A DNA stretch of 40,763 nucleotides from Salibacter sp031581065 (GCF_031581065.1 NZ_JAVLBN010000020.1:1-40763); one strand, 5' to 3'. Positions 14,798-24,163 are shown, counted from the stretch's first letter. A program made the numbers and translations. The notes: generated by a model from the sequence alone, not told the origin.

Positions 14798-17608
14798 ATG
14801 CCAAAAACGGACCTCCAGCAAGTCGACACAAAAAAGAATATTGTTATTAAAGGTGCTAAAATGCACAACCTTAAAGGTGTCGATGTCATAATTCCGCGAA
14901 ACAAATTTATTGTCATTACAGGATTATCCGGCTCCGGTAAATCTTCGCTGGCATTTGACACGCTTTATGCTGAAGGCCAAAGACGCTACGTAGAATCGCT
15001 TTCTTCTTATGCCCGGCAGTTTATGGGTAAGCTCGACAAACCTGAGGTAGAATACATCAAAGGGATATCTCCGGCTATTGCCATCGAGCAAAAAGTAAAC
15101 ACGCGTAATCCCCGTTCTACAGTTGGAACAACAACTGAAATTTACGACTATCTCAAATTACTCTTCGCTCGTATAGGTCGTACTTTCTCGCCTGTTTCAG
15201 GTGAAGAAGTAAAACGCGACACCGTTACTGATGTGGTAAATTACATCACCAGCCTCACAGAGGGATCAAAACTCATGATCGCCTCTCCCCTGCTCGTAAC
15301 AGGTAATAAAACACTTGAAGAACAGGTCAAAATTCTCAAACAGCAAGGCTTTACTCGTTTGCTGAGTGATGAAAAACCTGTGAGAATTGAAGACTTTGAC
15401 CCTGAACTCCACAGTCAGAACCCGGAAATCCTGATCGATCGTGTTGTAGCAAACGATGACGAGGACAATCAAATGCGAATTGCAGACTCTGTACAAACAG
15501 CCTTTTATGAAGGTGACGGAAGCTGTTCGGTTCTGACCAAAACCGACAATGGTTTTGATCGCAAAGATTTCTCAAACCGTTTTGAGTTAGACGGAATAAC
15601 ATTTGAACAACCAACTCACCATTTCTTTGCTTTTAATAATCCGCTGGGAGCCTGTAAAACTTGCGAGGGATTTGGAAGCGTGATGGGAATTGATCCTGAT
15701 CTCGTGATTCCAAACAAAGGACTGTCTGTTTATGAAGAAGCTATTGTTTGCTGGAAAGGCGAAAAGATGAGCAAATGGAAAGACAAGCTCATTAGAAATG
15801 CAGCCAAGTTCGACTTTCCTATTCACAGACCCATTCACGAACTCACAGAGGAACAGAAAGAGTTGTTATGGACGGGAAATGAATACTTTAAAGGTCTCAA
15901 TGCTTTTTTCAAGCACCTGGAATCAAAGAGTTATAAAATCCAGTTTCGCGTGATGTTATCGCGTTACCGTGGAAAAACAACCTGTCCAGATTGTAAAGGA
16001 ACACGCCTGAGAAAAGATGCTTCGTATGTCAAAATCAATGACAAATCGATCATTGACTTGGTACTCACTCCTGTTGATGAGCTCTACGAATGGTTCCAGG
16101 ACCTCAACAATCATTTAACTGATTACGATAAAAAGGTTGGTAAACGACTACTGATAGAGATCAACAACAGATTGCAGTTTTTACAGGAAGTTGGATTGAG
16201 CTATCTCACACTCAACCGTAATTCAGGATCTCTTTCAGGCGGTGAATCACAACGCATTAACCTAGCTACAACTTTAGGGAGCAGCCTCGTTGGATCGATG
16301 TACATTCTCGATGAACCCAGTATAGGTCTGCACCCTCGCGACACAAACCGATTAGTTGGCGTGTTGCATTCTCTCAAAAGACTTGGAAATACAGTAATCG
16401 TGGTTGAACACGAGGAAGAAGTGATGCGGGCTGCAGATGAGATCATCGATATGGGCCCAATGGCCGGTACCAATGGCGGTGAAGTAGTTTTCCAGGGCGA
16501 TCATGATGACCTGATCAACAGTGATGAAAGCCTTACGGCTAAGTATCTCACGGGTAAAATGAACATTGAAACGCCTAAAAACCGAAGAGACTGGAAATTG
16601 TCGATCGATATTAGCGGTGCGCGTGAACACAACCTCAAAAACATTGATGTTTCTTTCCCGCTCAAGGCTCTGACTGTTGTAACAGGTGTTTCAGGATCAG
16701 GGAAATCCACTCTCGTTCGCAAAATCCTGTTCCCGTCAATTCAAAAGAAATTAGGAGAATACGGTGACATAACAGGTGAGTTTGATGAATTAGCCGGAGA
16801 CATAAGCGCAATTCAAAATATCGAGTTTGTCGATCAGAACCCGATTGGCAAGTCGTCACGCAGCAACCCGGTTACGTATGTGAAAGCATTTGATGAAATC
16901 CGTTCGCTATTTGCCTCACAACAATTGGCTAAACTCCGCGGATTTAAACCTTCCTATTTCTCGTTTAATGTTGAGGGGGGAAGATGCGAAAAATGCAAAG
17001 GAGAAGGCGAAATCACGGTTGAAATGCAGTTCATGGCTGATATCCATTTGCAGTGTGATGCATGCAAAGGAAAACGCTACAAAAGTGAAGTTCTCGAAAT
17101 AGAGTACGAGGGTAAAACGATAGCTGATGTACTAAATTTGACCATTGATGAAGCAATTGAGTTTTTTGGTTCTCAGGAAGAAAACGATGCTAAAAAGGTT
17201 GTAAACAAACTGCTTCCACTACAGGATGTGGGACTCGGTTATATCAAACTCGGTCAGTCATCCAGCACATTGAGTGGTGGTGAAGCGCAACGTATTAAAC
17301 TCGCTTCGTTTTTGGTAAAAGGAAAAACTCGCGATAAAACACTTTTCATCTTTGACGAACCCACAACCGGATTGCATTTTCACGACATTGAAAAACTACT
17401 CAGAGCCCTCAACGCATTGATCGACAACGGCCACAGCATTATTGTGGTTGAACACAATGCCGAGATTATCAAGTGTGCAGACTGGGTAATTGATTTGGGA
17501 CCTGAAGGTGGTAAAAATGGTGGTGATTTGGTCTTTGCCGGTACACCAGAAGATTTGATAAATCACAAGGAGAGTTACACTGGTCAATACCTGAAAGGAA
17601 AGCTCTAA
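14798..17608 (+). CDS. uvrA: Excinuclease ABC subunit A
   Basis: UvrA is the damage-recognition ATPase of nucleotide excision repair; it loads UvrB onto damaged DNA. The 936-residue protein shows both ABC modules. The first has Walker A GLSGSGKSSLAFDT, a zinc module with CKTCEG and CPDCKG, signature LSGGESQRINLA and Walker B MYILDEPSIGLHPRD. The second has GVSGSGKSTLVRK, the zinc finger CEKCKGEG to CDACKG, signature LSGGEAQRIKLA and LFIFDEPTTGLHFHD. Length and order are standard. A short imperfect hairpin (CTGAT-AAAA-ATCAG, 17613-17626) follows the stop. One copy of the dispersed word lies inside (15529). Confidence 0.98.
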   Translation: MPKTDLQQVDTKKNIVIKGAKMHNLKGVDVIIPRNKFIVITGLSGSGKSSLAFDTLYAEGQRRYVESLSSYARQFMGKLDKPEVEYIKGISPAIAIEQKVNTRNPRSTVGTTTEIYDYLKLLFARIGRTFSPVSGEEVKRDTVTDVVNYITSLTEGSKLMIASPLLVTGNKTLEEQVKILKQQGFTRLLSDEKPVRIEDFDPELHSQNPEILIDRVVANDDEDNQMRIADSVQTAFYEGDGSCSVLTKTDNGFDRKDFSNRFELDGITFEQPTHHFFAFNNPLGACKTCEGFGSVMGIDPDLVIPNKGLSVYEEAIVCWKGEKMSKWKDKLIRNAAKFDFPIHRPIHELTEEQKELLWTGNEYFKGLNAFFKHLESKSYKIQFRVMLSRYRGKTTCPDCKGTRLRKDASYVKINDKSIIDLVLTPVDELYEWFQDLNNHLTDYDKKVGKRLLIEINNRLQFLQEVGLSYLTLNRNSGSLSGGESQRINLATTLGSSLVGSMYILDEPSIGLHPRDTNRLVGVLHSLKRLGNTVIVVEHEEEVMRAADEIIDMGPMAGTNGGEVVFQGDHDDLINSDESLTAKYLTGKMNIETPKNRRDWKLSIDISGAREHNLKNIDVSFPLKALTVVTGVSGSGKSTLVRKILFPSIQKKLGEYGDITGEFDELAGDISAIQNIEFVDQNPIGKSSRSNPVTYVKAFDEIRSLFASQQLAKLRGFKPSYFSFNVEGGRCEKCKGEGEITVEMQFMADIHLQCDACKGKRYKSEVLEIEYEGKTIADVLNLTIDEAIEFFGSQEENDAKKVVNKLLPLQDVGLGYIKLGQSSSTLSGGEAQRIKLASFLVKGKTRDKTLFIFDEPTTGLHFHDIEKLLRALNALIDNGHSIIVVEHNAEIIKCADWVIDLGPEGGKNGGDLVFAGTPEDLINHKESYTGQYLKGKL

Positions 17609-17677
17609 AATCCTGATAAAAATCAGCATTTGTTTTGATTTCACTCATGGATAGTCAGTTTCCTACTCCTGATCTTT

Positions 17678-17697
17678 GAAGCTCAAATTTGAGCTTC
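17678..17697. promoter_or_regulatory. 20-bp perfect palindrome just upstream of hemN
   Basis: GAAGCTCAAATTTGAGCTTC is self-complementary and ends five bases before the hemN ATG at 17703. Located there, it would block RNA polymerase if bound by a dimeric regulator, or hide the start region as an RNA hairpin. No known oxygen or haem regulator site was recognised. Confidence 0.5.
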
Positions 17698-17702
17698 TAA
17701 AG

Positions 17703-19064
17703 ATGGAAAAACAACTGATCAAAAAATACAATGTTCCAGGTCCGCGCTACACGAGTTACCCAACCGTTCCATACTGGAAGGATAACCCGATGAACCTCAA
17801 TGAATGGAAAGAATCTGTAGTTGAGACATTCAGAGCCACAAATAAAGAAAAAGGAATAAGTCTTTACATTCACCTCCCCTTTTGTGAAAGCCTTTGTCAT
17901 TATTGTGGCTGTAATGTTCGCCACACGACAAATCACAAAGTTGAAGATTCATACATCGGTTACGTTATAAAAGAGTGGCAACTCTACTTAAACCTTTTGC
18001 CTGATGTTCCTCACATTGCAGAGATTCACCTTGGCGGTGGAACACCAACTTTCTTTTCAAAACAGAACCTCCGCGATCTGATTGAAATGATAAAGAGTAC
18101 CTCTACAATTCATCCACAGGCTAAAATGAGTTTTGAGGCAGATCCTCGCAACACAACTAGAGAACAACTTCAAACACTTTACGATTTAGGTTTTAGGCGA
18201 GTGAGTTTTGGTGTACAGGATTTTGACCAAAAAGTGCAGGAAGCGATTAACCGGATTCAACCTTTTGACATGGTTCGCGATGTCACTGAAATAGCACGCG
18301 AAATTGGTTATGAATCCATCAATTACGACCTCATTTACGGTTTACCCCACCAACAGCCAGAGTCAATCGAGCAAACATTCAACTTCGTGAAAGAAATGAT
18401 GCCAGAGCGAATTGCTTACTACAGTTATGCTCATGTTCCGTGGATGAAAGGCATTCAGCGAAAATTTTCAGAAAACGATCTGCCACAGGATGATGCCAAA
18501 CGCGAGCTCTACGAGCTTGGGAAAACACTTTTAGAAAAAGCCGGCTACATCGAAATTGGTATGGATCATTTTGCATTGCCAAATGATGAGCTCACGCTCG
18601 CTTTCCAAAACAAAACACTTCACCGCAATTTCATGGGCTATACGACTCAACCAACCGAGTTGATGATAGGGCTTGGATCGAGTTCTATCAGTGATTCATG
18701 GACAGCTTTTGGTCAGAACCACAAGACAATTCGCAACTACCAAAAACTGCTCGATCAAAATGAATTGCCTATTTTTAGAGGCCATTTATTGAACAGGGAA
18801 GATCTCGTGATAAGGAAGCACATCCTTAGTCTGATGTGTCAGTTTGAAACGAGCTGGGGGAATGAAGAATTACAGCATCCCACAGTTGGTAAAGCAATTG
18901 CCCAACTCGCAGAGTTTGAAAAAGATAAACTCTTACAAATAGGCAATCATAGCCTCATCGTTACAGATAAAGGAAAACCTTTCATCCGTAACATTTGCAT
19001 GACTTTTGATGCACATTTAAAACGAGATAAACCTAAAAGAAAACTATTTAGTAAAACAGTTTAA
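17703..19064 (+). CDS. hemN: Oxygen-independent coproporphyrinogen III oxidase (HemN)
   Basis: HemN is a radical-SAM enzyme that converts coproporphyrinogen III to protoporphyrinogen IX in haem synthesis without oxygen. The 453-residue protein has YNVPGPRYTSYPT near the N-terminus, which is typical of true HemN and missing from most HemW proteins, and the cluster motif CESLCHYCGC (Cys61, 65, 68, plus Cys70). The GGGTP motif, GVQDFD and the HFALP-containing C-terminal region follow. Length matches the family (about 455). ATG 17703 was chosen because it starts MEKQLIKKYNVPGPRY and follows the palindrome at 17678-17697. The usp gene starts 11 bases downstream. Confidence 0.95.
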   Translation: MEKQLIKKYNVPGPRYTSYPTVPYWKDNPMNLNEWKESVVETFRATNKEKGISLYIHLPFCESLCHYCGCNVRHTTNHKVEDSYIGYVIKEWQLYLNLLPDVPHIAEIHLGGGTPTFFSKQNLRDLIEMIKSTSTIHPQAKMSFEADPRNTTREQLQTLYDLGFRRVSFGVQDFDQKVQEAINRIQPFDMVRDVTEIAREIGYESINYDLIYGLPHQQPESIEQTFNFVKEMMPERIAYYSYAHVPWMKGIQRKFSENDLPQDDAKRELYELGKTLLEKAGYIEIGMDHFALPNDELTLAFQNKTLHRNFMGYTTQPTELMIGLGSSSISDSWTAFGQNHKTIRNYQKLLDQNELPIFRGHLLNREDLVIRKHILSLMCQFETSWGNEELQHPTVGKAIAQLAEFEKDKLLQIGNHSLIVTDKGKPFIRNICMTFDAHLKRDKPKRKLFSKTV

Positions 19065-19075
19065 AATCCATAACA

Positions 19076-19954
19076 ATGAAGAATGTACTTTTCCCCACCG
19101 ATTTTTCTGATGCTGCAGATTATGCAAAGAAAGCAGCTTTTAAACTCTGCAAGGAACACAATCTTACGCTTCACGTGATGAACTCGCTCGACAATGTTCA
19201 TCGCTATGTAAGCATGAGTATGACAAATGCAGGAGATCCATCAGTACCGGGATTTGAGCCTGAGTTGATGCTTGAAGCAATGAAAGAGCACAAAAAGCAG
19301 GCTGAGAAAGACCTTCTAGCGCTCAAGGAAGAAGCTGAAAAAGCAGGCATCCAGGTTGAAGGACACCTCAAATCAGGAAAAATGCACAATGATGTTCAGG
19401 AAGTTGTAGAAAAATTCGATATTGATTTCATTATAATGGGAACCCATGGTGCAAGCGGTTTTGAAGAAGCTTTCATCGGGTCAAATGCACAAAAAGTTGT
19501 TCGCTCAGCTAACGTTCCCGTTTTAACCATCAAGCCGGTTGAAGAAAACAAGACATTTGATGTTAAACGCATTGTATTTGCTTCAGACTTTTTGGAAGAG
19601 GAAATCAATAATGAAATTCCAAAAGTTCGTGCTTTTGCTAATTTCCTCGAGGCTTCTCTCGAAGTGGTTTACATCAACACTCCTTCTTATTTTGAGCAGA
19701 CTGTTGATTCAGAAAGACGGATTAGAAAAGTGTTGGATAAAAACAGCATGAAAGATGTGAAGTTCACTATTTTCAACGATTTCAACATAGATGACGGAAT
19801 CGTCAACTTTGCTGATCATGTTGAGGGTGATGTAATTGCACTAATTACTCACGGCTTTAGCGGACTCAAAAAGTTTCTCAATGACAACATTACTGAAACT
19901 GTAGTCAATCATTCATCCAGACCTGTATTGAGTTTTCAGATGCCTAAAGATTAA
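19076..19954 (+). CDS. Tandem universal stress protein (UspA family)
   Basis: 292 residues with two Usp domains. The first (about 1-145) begins NVLFPTDFSDAADYAKKAA and ends with the ATP-binding motif GTHGASGFEEAFIGSNAQKV plus the VPVLTIKP strand. The second (about 155-290) begins RIVFASDFLEEE; its matching region, ITHGFSGLKKFLNDNITETV, has a weaker nucleotide motif, so probably only the first half binds ATP. Usp proteins raise survival under starvation or redox stress. The short gap after hemN suggests co-transcription and a link to low oxygen. Its last four bases overlap the convergent T9SS hydrolase gene. Confidence 0.92.
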   Translation: MKNVLFPTDFSDAADYAKKAAFKLCKEHNLTLHVMNSLDNVHRYVSMSMTNAGDPSVPGFEPELMLEAMKEHKKQAEKDLLALKEEAEKAGIQVEGHLKSGKMHNDVQEVVEKFDIDFIIMGTHGASGFEEAFIGSNAQKVVRSANVPVLTIKPVEENKTFDVKRIVFASDFLEEEINNEIPKVRAFANFLEASLEVVYINTPSYFEQTVDSERRIRKVLDKNSMKDVKFTIFNDFNIDDGIVNFADHVEGDVIALITHGFSGLKKFLNDNITETVVNHSSRPVLSFQMPKD

Positions 19955-21402
19955 TGCGATACTACAACACGTTTGAGTTGTGTAGTATTTTCACTCACAA
20001 CTCTCAATAGATACACTCCCGGGTTTAAATTATAGACCGGGAGTTTTTTTGTGTCGTTTAATTCCCTTGACATCACCTCTCTCCCACTCAGTTCATAGAG
20101 CGTAATTGTTGCAGGCTCTGCGATCTCCACATTCAGAACCGAACGTGCCGGATTTGGGTAAACCCTTAATTCCGGCTCTGACCGAAAATGAGCAAATGTT
20201 GATGTTGTATCAACAGCATTGCAGGGAGTTGATAGTGAATCAAAATATGTAATGACGCTGTAAAGTGATGGAACCACACAACCTCCGTGATTTGATGGCC
20301 CCTGTGAATAAGCGGCCACATCCTGTGCTCCCATTGCGTTCATAAATGAATCAGCTTTGATCGAGTTTTGGTATTCGACCTGCTCATCTCCGGTGCAATA
20401 ATACATTCTGGTAGCACTATCGGGAACCCAATTATACACATCATTATCGAGCAAATTTTGCCATAGAGGATGATTTTTAGATTGATAAGTAGAACGAATG
20501 TCATTTAAAAAACCCGCTTTCATGAAAGAATCTATTCGGCTTGGCATTGCATTGTTTAAATCAGACAATGTGTGAGTACCATCTAATAATGGTGGAATTG
20601 TTACATCATAAGGAGCGCGCAATAATTCTGCGATGGAATTGTTGTAAAGGTTGCCGTAAGCCTGCTGATAACCTTTTATCAAATAAACGACATAACCGGG
20701 ATTGCTGTAAGGTGATCCGGAAATAATTCCTCCCGCCTGGATTCCGCTCATATCATAGGGACCTGATGCCGGTGCAGCTGCTCTAACACGGAATTCATTT
20801 TGTAAGTTATTTTCCTGAATGTATTGGTGAGTGGCCATAGCTGCATGTCCACCCTGCGAGTAACCGGTAATGAAAACATCTCCATCGAGGTTGGTATTGA
20901 GATCAGAGCACAACTCTCGTGCAGCTCGCATAGCATCAATTGAGGCTGTAGCCTGGGTCTCAGCATGGACATAAGGATGGAATCCTGGATTGTCTCCCAT
21001 TCCCAAATAATCAGGTAAAACCATAACATAACCAGCACCTGCGAAAAGTTTGCCTATTGTCCCTTCTCCATTGTTTCGGCTGGGAACATCATCTCTTTTT
21101 AAAACCGTTCCATGTGCATACAACCCCATTGGGTAACCCGCACAACTATCGGTTGGGATTACCACCATTCCACTCGCAATTTCATTATTACCGTTTTCAT
21201 CGGTTGTGAAATAATTTATCTTGTATATGTCAACAGAATATGGTAAGGCTACATTGAGGCCTAACACACTTGCGGTATTAGAAAGTGCTGCACTTGAAAG
21301 AGTTTGGAGTTTTTGGTGTGAATCCAACACCTGAGATTTCACGTTTATGGCTAAAACCAACAAAAGGAAAGTTATTAACGATAATTTGATTTGTTTCGGC
21401 AT
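19951..21402 (-). CDS. Secreted alpha/beta hydrolase (lipase-like) with T9SS sorting domain
   Basis: 483 residues: a signal peptide (SLITFLLLVLAINVKSQ), an alpha/beta-hydrolase domain (about 40-390), and a type A T9SS sorting domain at the C-terminus (about 410-483, LRVYPNPARSVLNVEI to PGVYLLRVV). The nucleophile is likely the Ser of GYSQGGHAAM near residue 180. LPDYLGMGDN supports a secretory-lipase or esterase fold, and the late His in PSNHGGC could complete the triad. The protein should cross the outer membrane and be released or fixed on the cell surface. Substrate is unknown; esters are likeliest. A copy of the dispersed word encodes RSEPE just before the sorting domain. Confidence 0.88.
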   Translation of the reverse strand: MPKQIKLSLITFLLLVLAINVKSQVLDSHQKLQTLSSAALSNTASVLGLNVALPYSVDIYKINYFTTDENGNNEIASGMVVIPTDSCAGYPMGLYAHGTVLKRDDVPSRNNGEGTIGKLFAGAGYVMVLPDYLGMGDNPGFHPYVHAETQATASIDAMRAARELCSDLNTNLDGDVFITGYSQGGHAAMATHQYIQENNLQNEFRVRAAAPASGPYDMSGIQAGGIISGSPYSNPGYVVYLIKGYQQAYGNLYNNSIAELLRAPYDVTIPPLLDGTHTLSDLNNAMPSRIDSFMKAGFLNDIRSTYQSKNHPLWQNLLDNDVYNWVPDSATRMYYCTGDEQVEYQNSIKADSFMNAMGAQDVAAYSQGPSNHGGCVVPSLYSVITYFDSLSTPCNAVDTTSTFAHFRSEPELRVYPNPARSVLNVEIAEPATITLYELSGREVMSRELNDTKKLPVYNLNPGVYLLRVVSENTTQLKRVVVSH

Positions 21403-21563
21403 GATTAAGAAAACTTTAAGTATTAAATTAACAACAACAGCGCACTAAGATAGTGTTTTCAATAAAGGTATGTGAAAAACTACAGGATTAAACCTGTCGA
21501 ACCATTTCGTTTTCCTCGTAGTTTAGAACCACTGAATTAGTAATTTTTTAAATACATACTGCT

Positions 21564-21728
21564 ATGGAGGAACAACTTAAAAAAGAGATTCTTGAGTTAA
21601 GAGACAAGCTCAGCGGAGACATGATGAAAGACATGGAAATACGTGATAAAATCCATAATCTCGAAATGAAACTCAACGGTGTTAAACCTGAGGATTCACA
21701 TTTTGACTGCGTTGGTTGCGGCAGTTAA
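21564..21728 (+). CDS. 54-residue protein with a C-terminal CVGCGS motif
   Basis: ATG 21564 to TAA 21726-21728. The first 40 residues form a charged, heptad-like helix (MEEQLKKEILELRDKLSGDM, then MEIRDKIHNLEMKLNGV). The tail, HFDCVGCGS, has a CxxC pair that could bind a metal or take part in disulfide exchange. No family name is known to me, though the pattern looks conserved. It has its own terminator (21789-21816). Upstream, AAACTAC (21477-21483) and GTAGTTT (21518-21524) are complementary and enclose a smaller hairpin, which may be a structured leader. Confidence 0.7.
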   Translation: MEEQLKKEILELRDKLSGDMMKDMEIRDKIHNLEMKLNGVKPEDSHFDCVGCGS

Positions 21729-21788
21729 TCAACTTTTTCACAACACCTCAAGCCTTACCTCAAACGTCATTAACTTATAAAAGCATTG

Positions 21789-21816
21789 AACCGGAGTCGC
21801 CCTCTCCGGTTTTTTT
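21789..21816 (+). terminator. Intrinsic terminator after the 54-residue gene
   Basis: AACCGGAG (21789-21796), loop of 7 bases, CTCCGGTT (21804-21811) and a T-run. An 8-bp GC-rich stem followed by T residues is a standard rho-independent terminator, which supports the small upstream gene being transcribed on its own. Confidence 0.85.
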
Positions 21817-21859
21817 GTGGTTAAAAATCCAGACTTTGTTTTAAAAAGGTCAGTTCAAA

Positions 21860-22663
21860 TTACAGTTTTAAATTGTGGGTTGATGAAATCACCAAAACTG
21901 TATTTTGATGTAATCTTCCTTTTATTTCATATCCAATAGAAGTTATATTCTCCTTAAACCAGTTAGTTTCAATAACTCCTTTATTATCTTCAAGTATCAA
22001 AATCGGTTTGCATCGATTAATTAAGTTTAGTGCTCCAGTTAATGCTTGTTTTTCATAACCTTCAACATCTAGTTGAAGAATTGAGACATCTCTATCATCT
22101 CCAATTACGTCATCTACCCTCTTAACACTAACTTCAATAGTCCTTCCGCTTTTATCCTCACCAATAATTCTACTTCCTCCTCCTAGTGTAACTCCTTTTT
22201 CAGATTCAATTAACATTTTAGATGATGTACTTTCATCTCCTAATCCACAATTGTAAAGATTTACATTTTTTAAATCATTCATTAATAGCGTAATATAAGC
22301 ACATCTATAATTTTCACTATTAGGTTCAAACGCCCAAAGCTGTGCGTTTCCTGATAACGCGTTAGAAAGAGGTGGAAGAAAATCTCCAAAAAAGGTTCCT
22401 GCATGAACAATATCTCCTGAACTGCAATTATCTCTTATAAATTTCACAGTTTTAGGTTCGTGCACTTTACCTTTCAATACCTTTTGTACAGCTGGCCGCT
22501 TTTGAGAAGAAAGTGGAGTAAAATATCCACCAAACTCATTGTAAGTAACAATCCCATCCAATACACGATCAGTATTATTGATGGATTCTGAGTACTTAGG
22601 AGTACTTCTTCTTGTTAAAGCTCTTTTAATTGCTACATACTCTTTGTTGATCTTTTTTAGCAT
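21860..22663 (-). CDS. FkbM family methyltransferase
   Basis: 267 residues with the FkbM-type SAM-dependent methyltransferase fold: GDIVHAGTFFGDFLPPLS (SAM-binding loop), LWAFEPNSENYRCAYI, LYNCGLGDES, and the closing LQLDVEGYEKQALTGA with ILILEDN. Such enzymes methylate hydroxyl groups on sugars, lipids or secondary metabolites; the acceptor is not visible here. Base composition looks more AT-rich than its neighbours, it lies between AT-rich spacers, and the dispersed word is absent, so recent acquisition is possible. It is probably a single-gene unit. Confidence 0.85.
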   Translation of the reverse strand: MLKKINKEYVAIKRALTRRSTPKYSESINNTDRVLDGIVTYNEFGGYFTPLSSQKRPAVQKVLKGKVHEPKTVKFIRDNCSSGDIVHAGTFFGDFLPPLSNALSGNAQLWAFEPNSENYRCAYITLLMNDLKNVNLYNCGLGDESTSSKMLIESEKGVTLGGGSRIIGEDKSGRTIEVSVKRVDDVIGDDRDVSILQLDVEGYEKQALTGALNLINRCKPILILEDNKGVIETNWFKENITSIGYEIKGRLHQNTVLVISSTHNLKL

Positions 22664-22828
22664 AGGTCTTATTCCAAATTGTTTTCGGAAAAAAAGTAAT
22701 CAAATAGATTTACTAAATCTTGAAAAAGGACTCTATTATACTTCTATTTCACAAAAAAATAAACTAAACAACAATAAATCATTAATTATCAAGACTATAA
22801 AAACCAGTAAAAATTAGATAACTACTAA

Positions 22829-22862
22829 TAAAAAAGGCCAAATCATAAAAATGAAATGGCCT
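22829..22862 (-). terminator. Intrinsic terminator after the flavodoxin gene
   Basis: Read on the minus strand, AGGCCA (22862-22857) pairs with TGGCCT (22840-22835), with a second short stem inside (TCAT/ATGA) and a T-run after it. It lies 29 bases past the flavodoxin stop. The rest of the 22664-22890 gap is very AT-rich and shows nothing else. Confidence 0.75.
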
Positions 22863-22890
22863 CTAAACTATTATATTCTTGATTAAGCGA

Positions 22891-23412
22891 TTAACTTTCA
22901 ATCGGGAATTCTTTCTTGATTTGTTCAACCCATTTCGTTACTCGCTCTTCTGTCATTTCGTCCTGGTTATCTTCATCTATTGCGAGTCCCATGAAGTATT
23001 TACCATCTTCAGTTTCTGCTTTTGACTCATCGTGTTCAAAACCATCAGTAGGCCAGTAACCGATTAGCTTTCCGCCATTTTTCAATACAACATCACCGAG
23101 TATACCAACTCCATCTATAAAATAAGTACTGTATCCGTATTGATCTCCAAGTCCGAAAAAGGCTACTGTTTTACCAGTAAAATCAACTTCCTGAAAATCA
23201 TCGTAGAAATCATCCCAGGCACTAACGAGCTGACCATCATGCCAGGTTGAAAGACCGATGATGATTTTATCGTATTGATCAAAATCTTCCGGTTCAATAT
23301 CATAAGCATCGTGAAGCTCGATAATATCTTCACCAATTTGCTCCTGTATCATTTCTGATACTGCCTCAGTGCAGCCAGTGTCAGATCCGTAAAAGAGTCC
23401 TATTTTTTCCAT
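22891..23412 (-). CDS. fldA: Long-chain flavodoxin
   Basis: The 173-residue protein is an FMN-binding electron carrier. It starts MEKIGLFYGSDTGCTEAVSE, where SDTGCT is the phosphate-binding loop. STWHDGQLVSAWDDFY provides the first flavin loop, and GLGDQYGYSTYFIDGVG the second. The extra segment near residues 120-145 marks the long-chain class. Flavodoxins replace ferredoxin under iron limitation and feed enzymes such as radical-SAM proteins, for example HemN, which is also encoded in this window; a functional link is only a guess. No Fur box was recognised in the 88-base upstream gap. Confidence 0.95.
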   Translation of the reverse strand: MEKIGLFYGSDTGCTEAVSEMIQEQIGEDIIELHDAYDIEPEDFDQYDKIIIGLSTWHDGQLVSAWDDFYDDFQEVDFTGKTVAFFGLGDQYGYSTYFIDGVGILGDVVLKNGGKLIGYWPTDGFEHDESKAETEDGKYFMGLAIDEDNQDEMTEERVTKWVEQIKKEFPIES

Positions 23413-23500
23413 GTATCAATCTTATCTTTTTATATCAAAATCACGAGGCGAAATTACAGTGCATTTCAACCTTATACAATGACAATACTCACAAAATTGT

Positions 23501-24163
23501 TCAGGAATTAAAAAGATAGCGGTTAGGTAAAATGAGGTTTTCCCGCACTGCATAAATTACGATGCCTGCAGTATTATTAATTCCCAACTTGTTCATGATA
23601 TTTTTGCGGTGTGTCATCACTGTGTGAGCACTGAGGTGTAACTCCTCAGCAATCTGCTTGTTTGTCTTTCCCTGTGCAATTTCTCTTATTATCTCAATTT
23701 CTCTTGAGCTCAAACTAATGGGGTCACAGGAAAGCTGACCGGTTTTTATTTCCTGATCATCGAGCTCGTTTAGTATTTTACCACAAAAAAACTGCTTACC
23801 CAAATGTGTTTCATTGATGCTATCAACAATTTCAGCTTTACTGCACGACTTCAACACATGACCTGAAATACCGGCTTCCAAAGCACGCTGAATGAGGTTT
23901 TTCTTGGCAAATTCTGTGATGGCTACAAATTTCTTATCGGGATAGATGTTATGAAGAGCTTTGATGTCTTCGGTTCTGAATGATGTTGCCATGTAATCGA
24001 TTAAAACGACATCGGGTTTCCATTCAGAAAACAACCTCACGAGCGCTGACCCATTGTCAACTTCCCCTACTACTTCAACACTGTCTTCCTGAGCAAAAAC
24101 GGATTTCAACCCTTCTCGTATGAGTTCATTCGAATCAGCTATGACAATTCTTACAGGCTCCAT
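23501..24163 (-). CDS. LuxR/NarL-type response regulator, orphan
   Basis: 220 residues: receiver domain (about 1-120) and LuxR-type DNA-binding domain (about 150-212, LSSREIEIIREIAQGKTNKQIAEELHLSAHTVMTHRKNIMNKLG). The phospho-acceptor is probably Asp56 in VVLIDYMATS, and the conserved Lys is in HVLKS. The acidic pocket at the start reads IADSNE, so the second acidic residue is Ser11. This weakens magnesium binding and may mean altered or absent phosphorylation. No histidine kinase is next to it. The next gene downstream is flavodoxin, 88 bases away. Confidence 0.92.
   Translation of the reverse strand: MEPVRIVIADSNELIREGLKSVFAQEDSVEVVGEVDNGSALVRLFSEWKPDVVLIDYMATSFRTEDIKALHNIYPDKKFVAITEFAKKNLIQRALEAGISGHVLKSCSKAEIVDSINETHLGKQFFCGKILNELDDQEIKTGQLSCDPISLSSREIEIIREIAQGKTNKQIAEELHLSAHTVMTHRKNIMNKLGINNTAGIVIYAVRENLILPNRYLFNS

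Noticed and set aside
22578..22817. Plus-strand open frame of 79 codons
   Set aside because: It is antisense to the start of the FkbM gene and continues into AT-rich spacer; composition is poly-Lys/Asn and no coding signal was seen.
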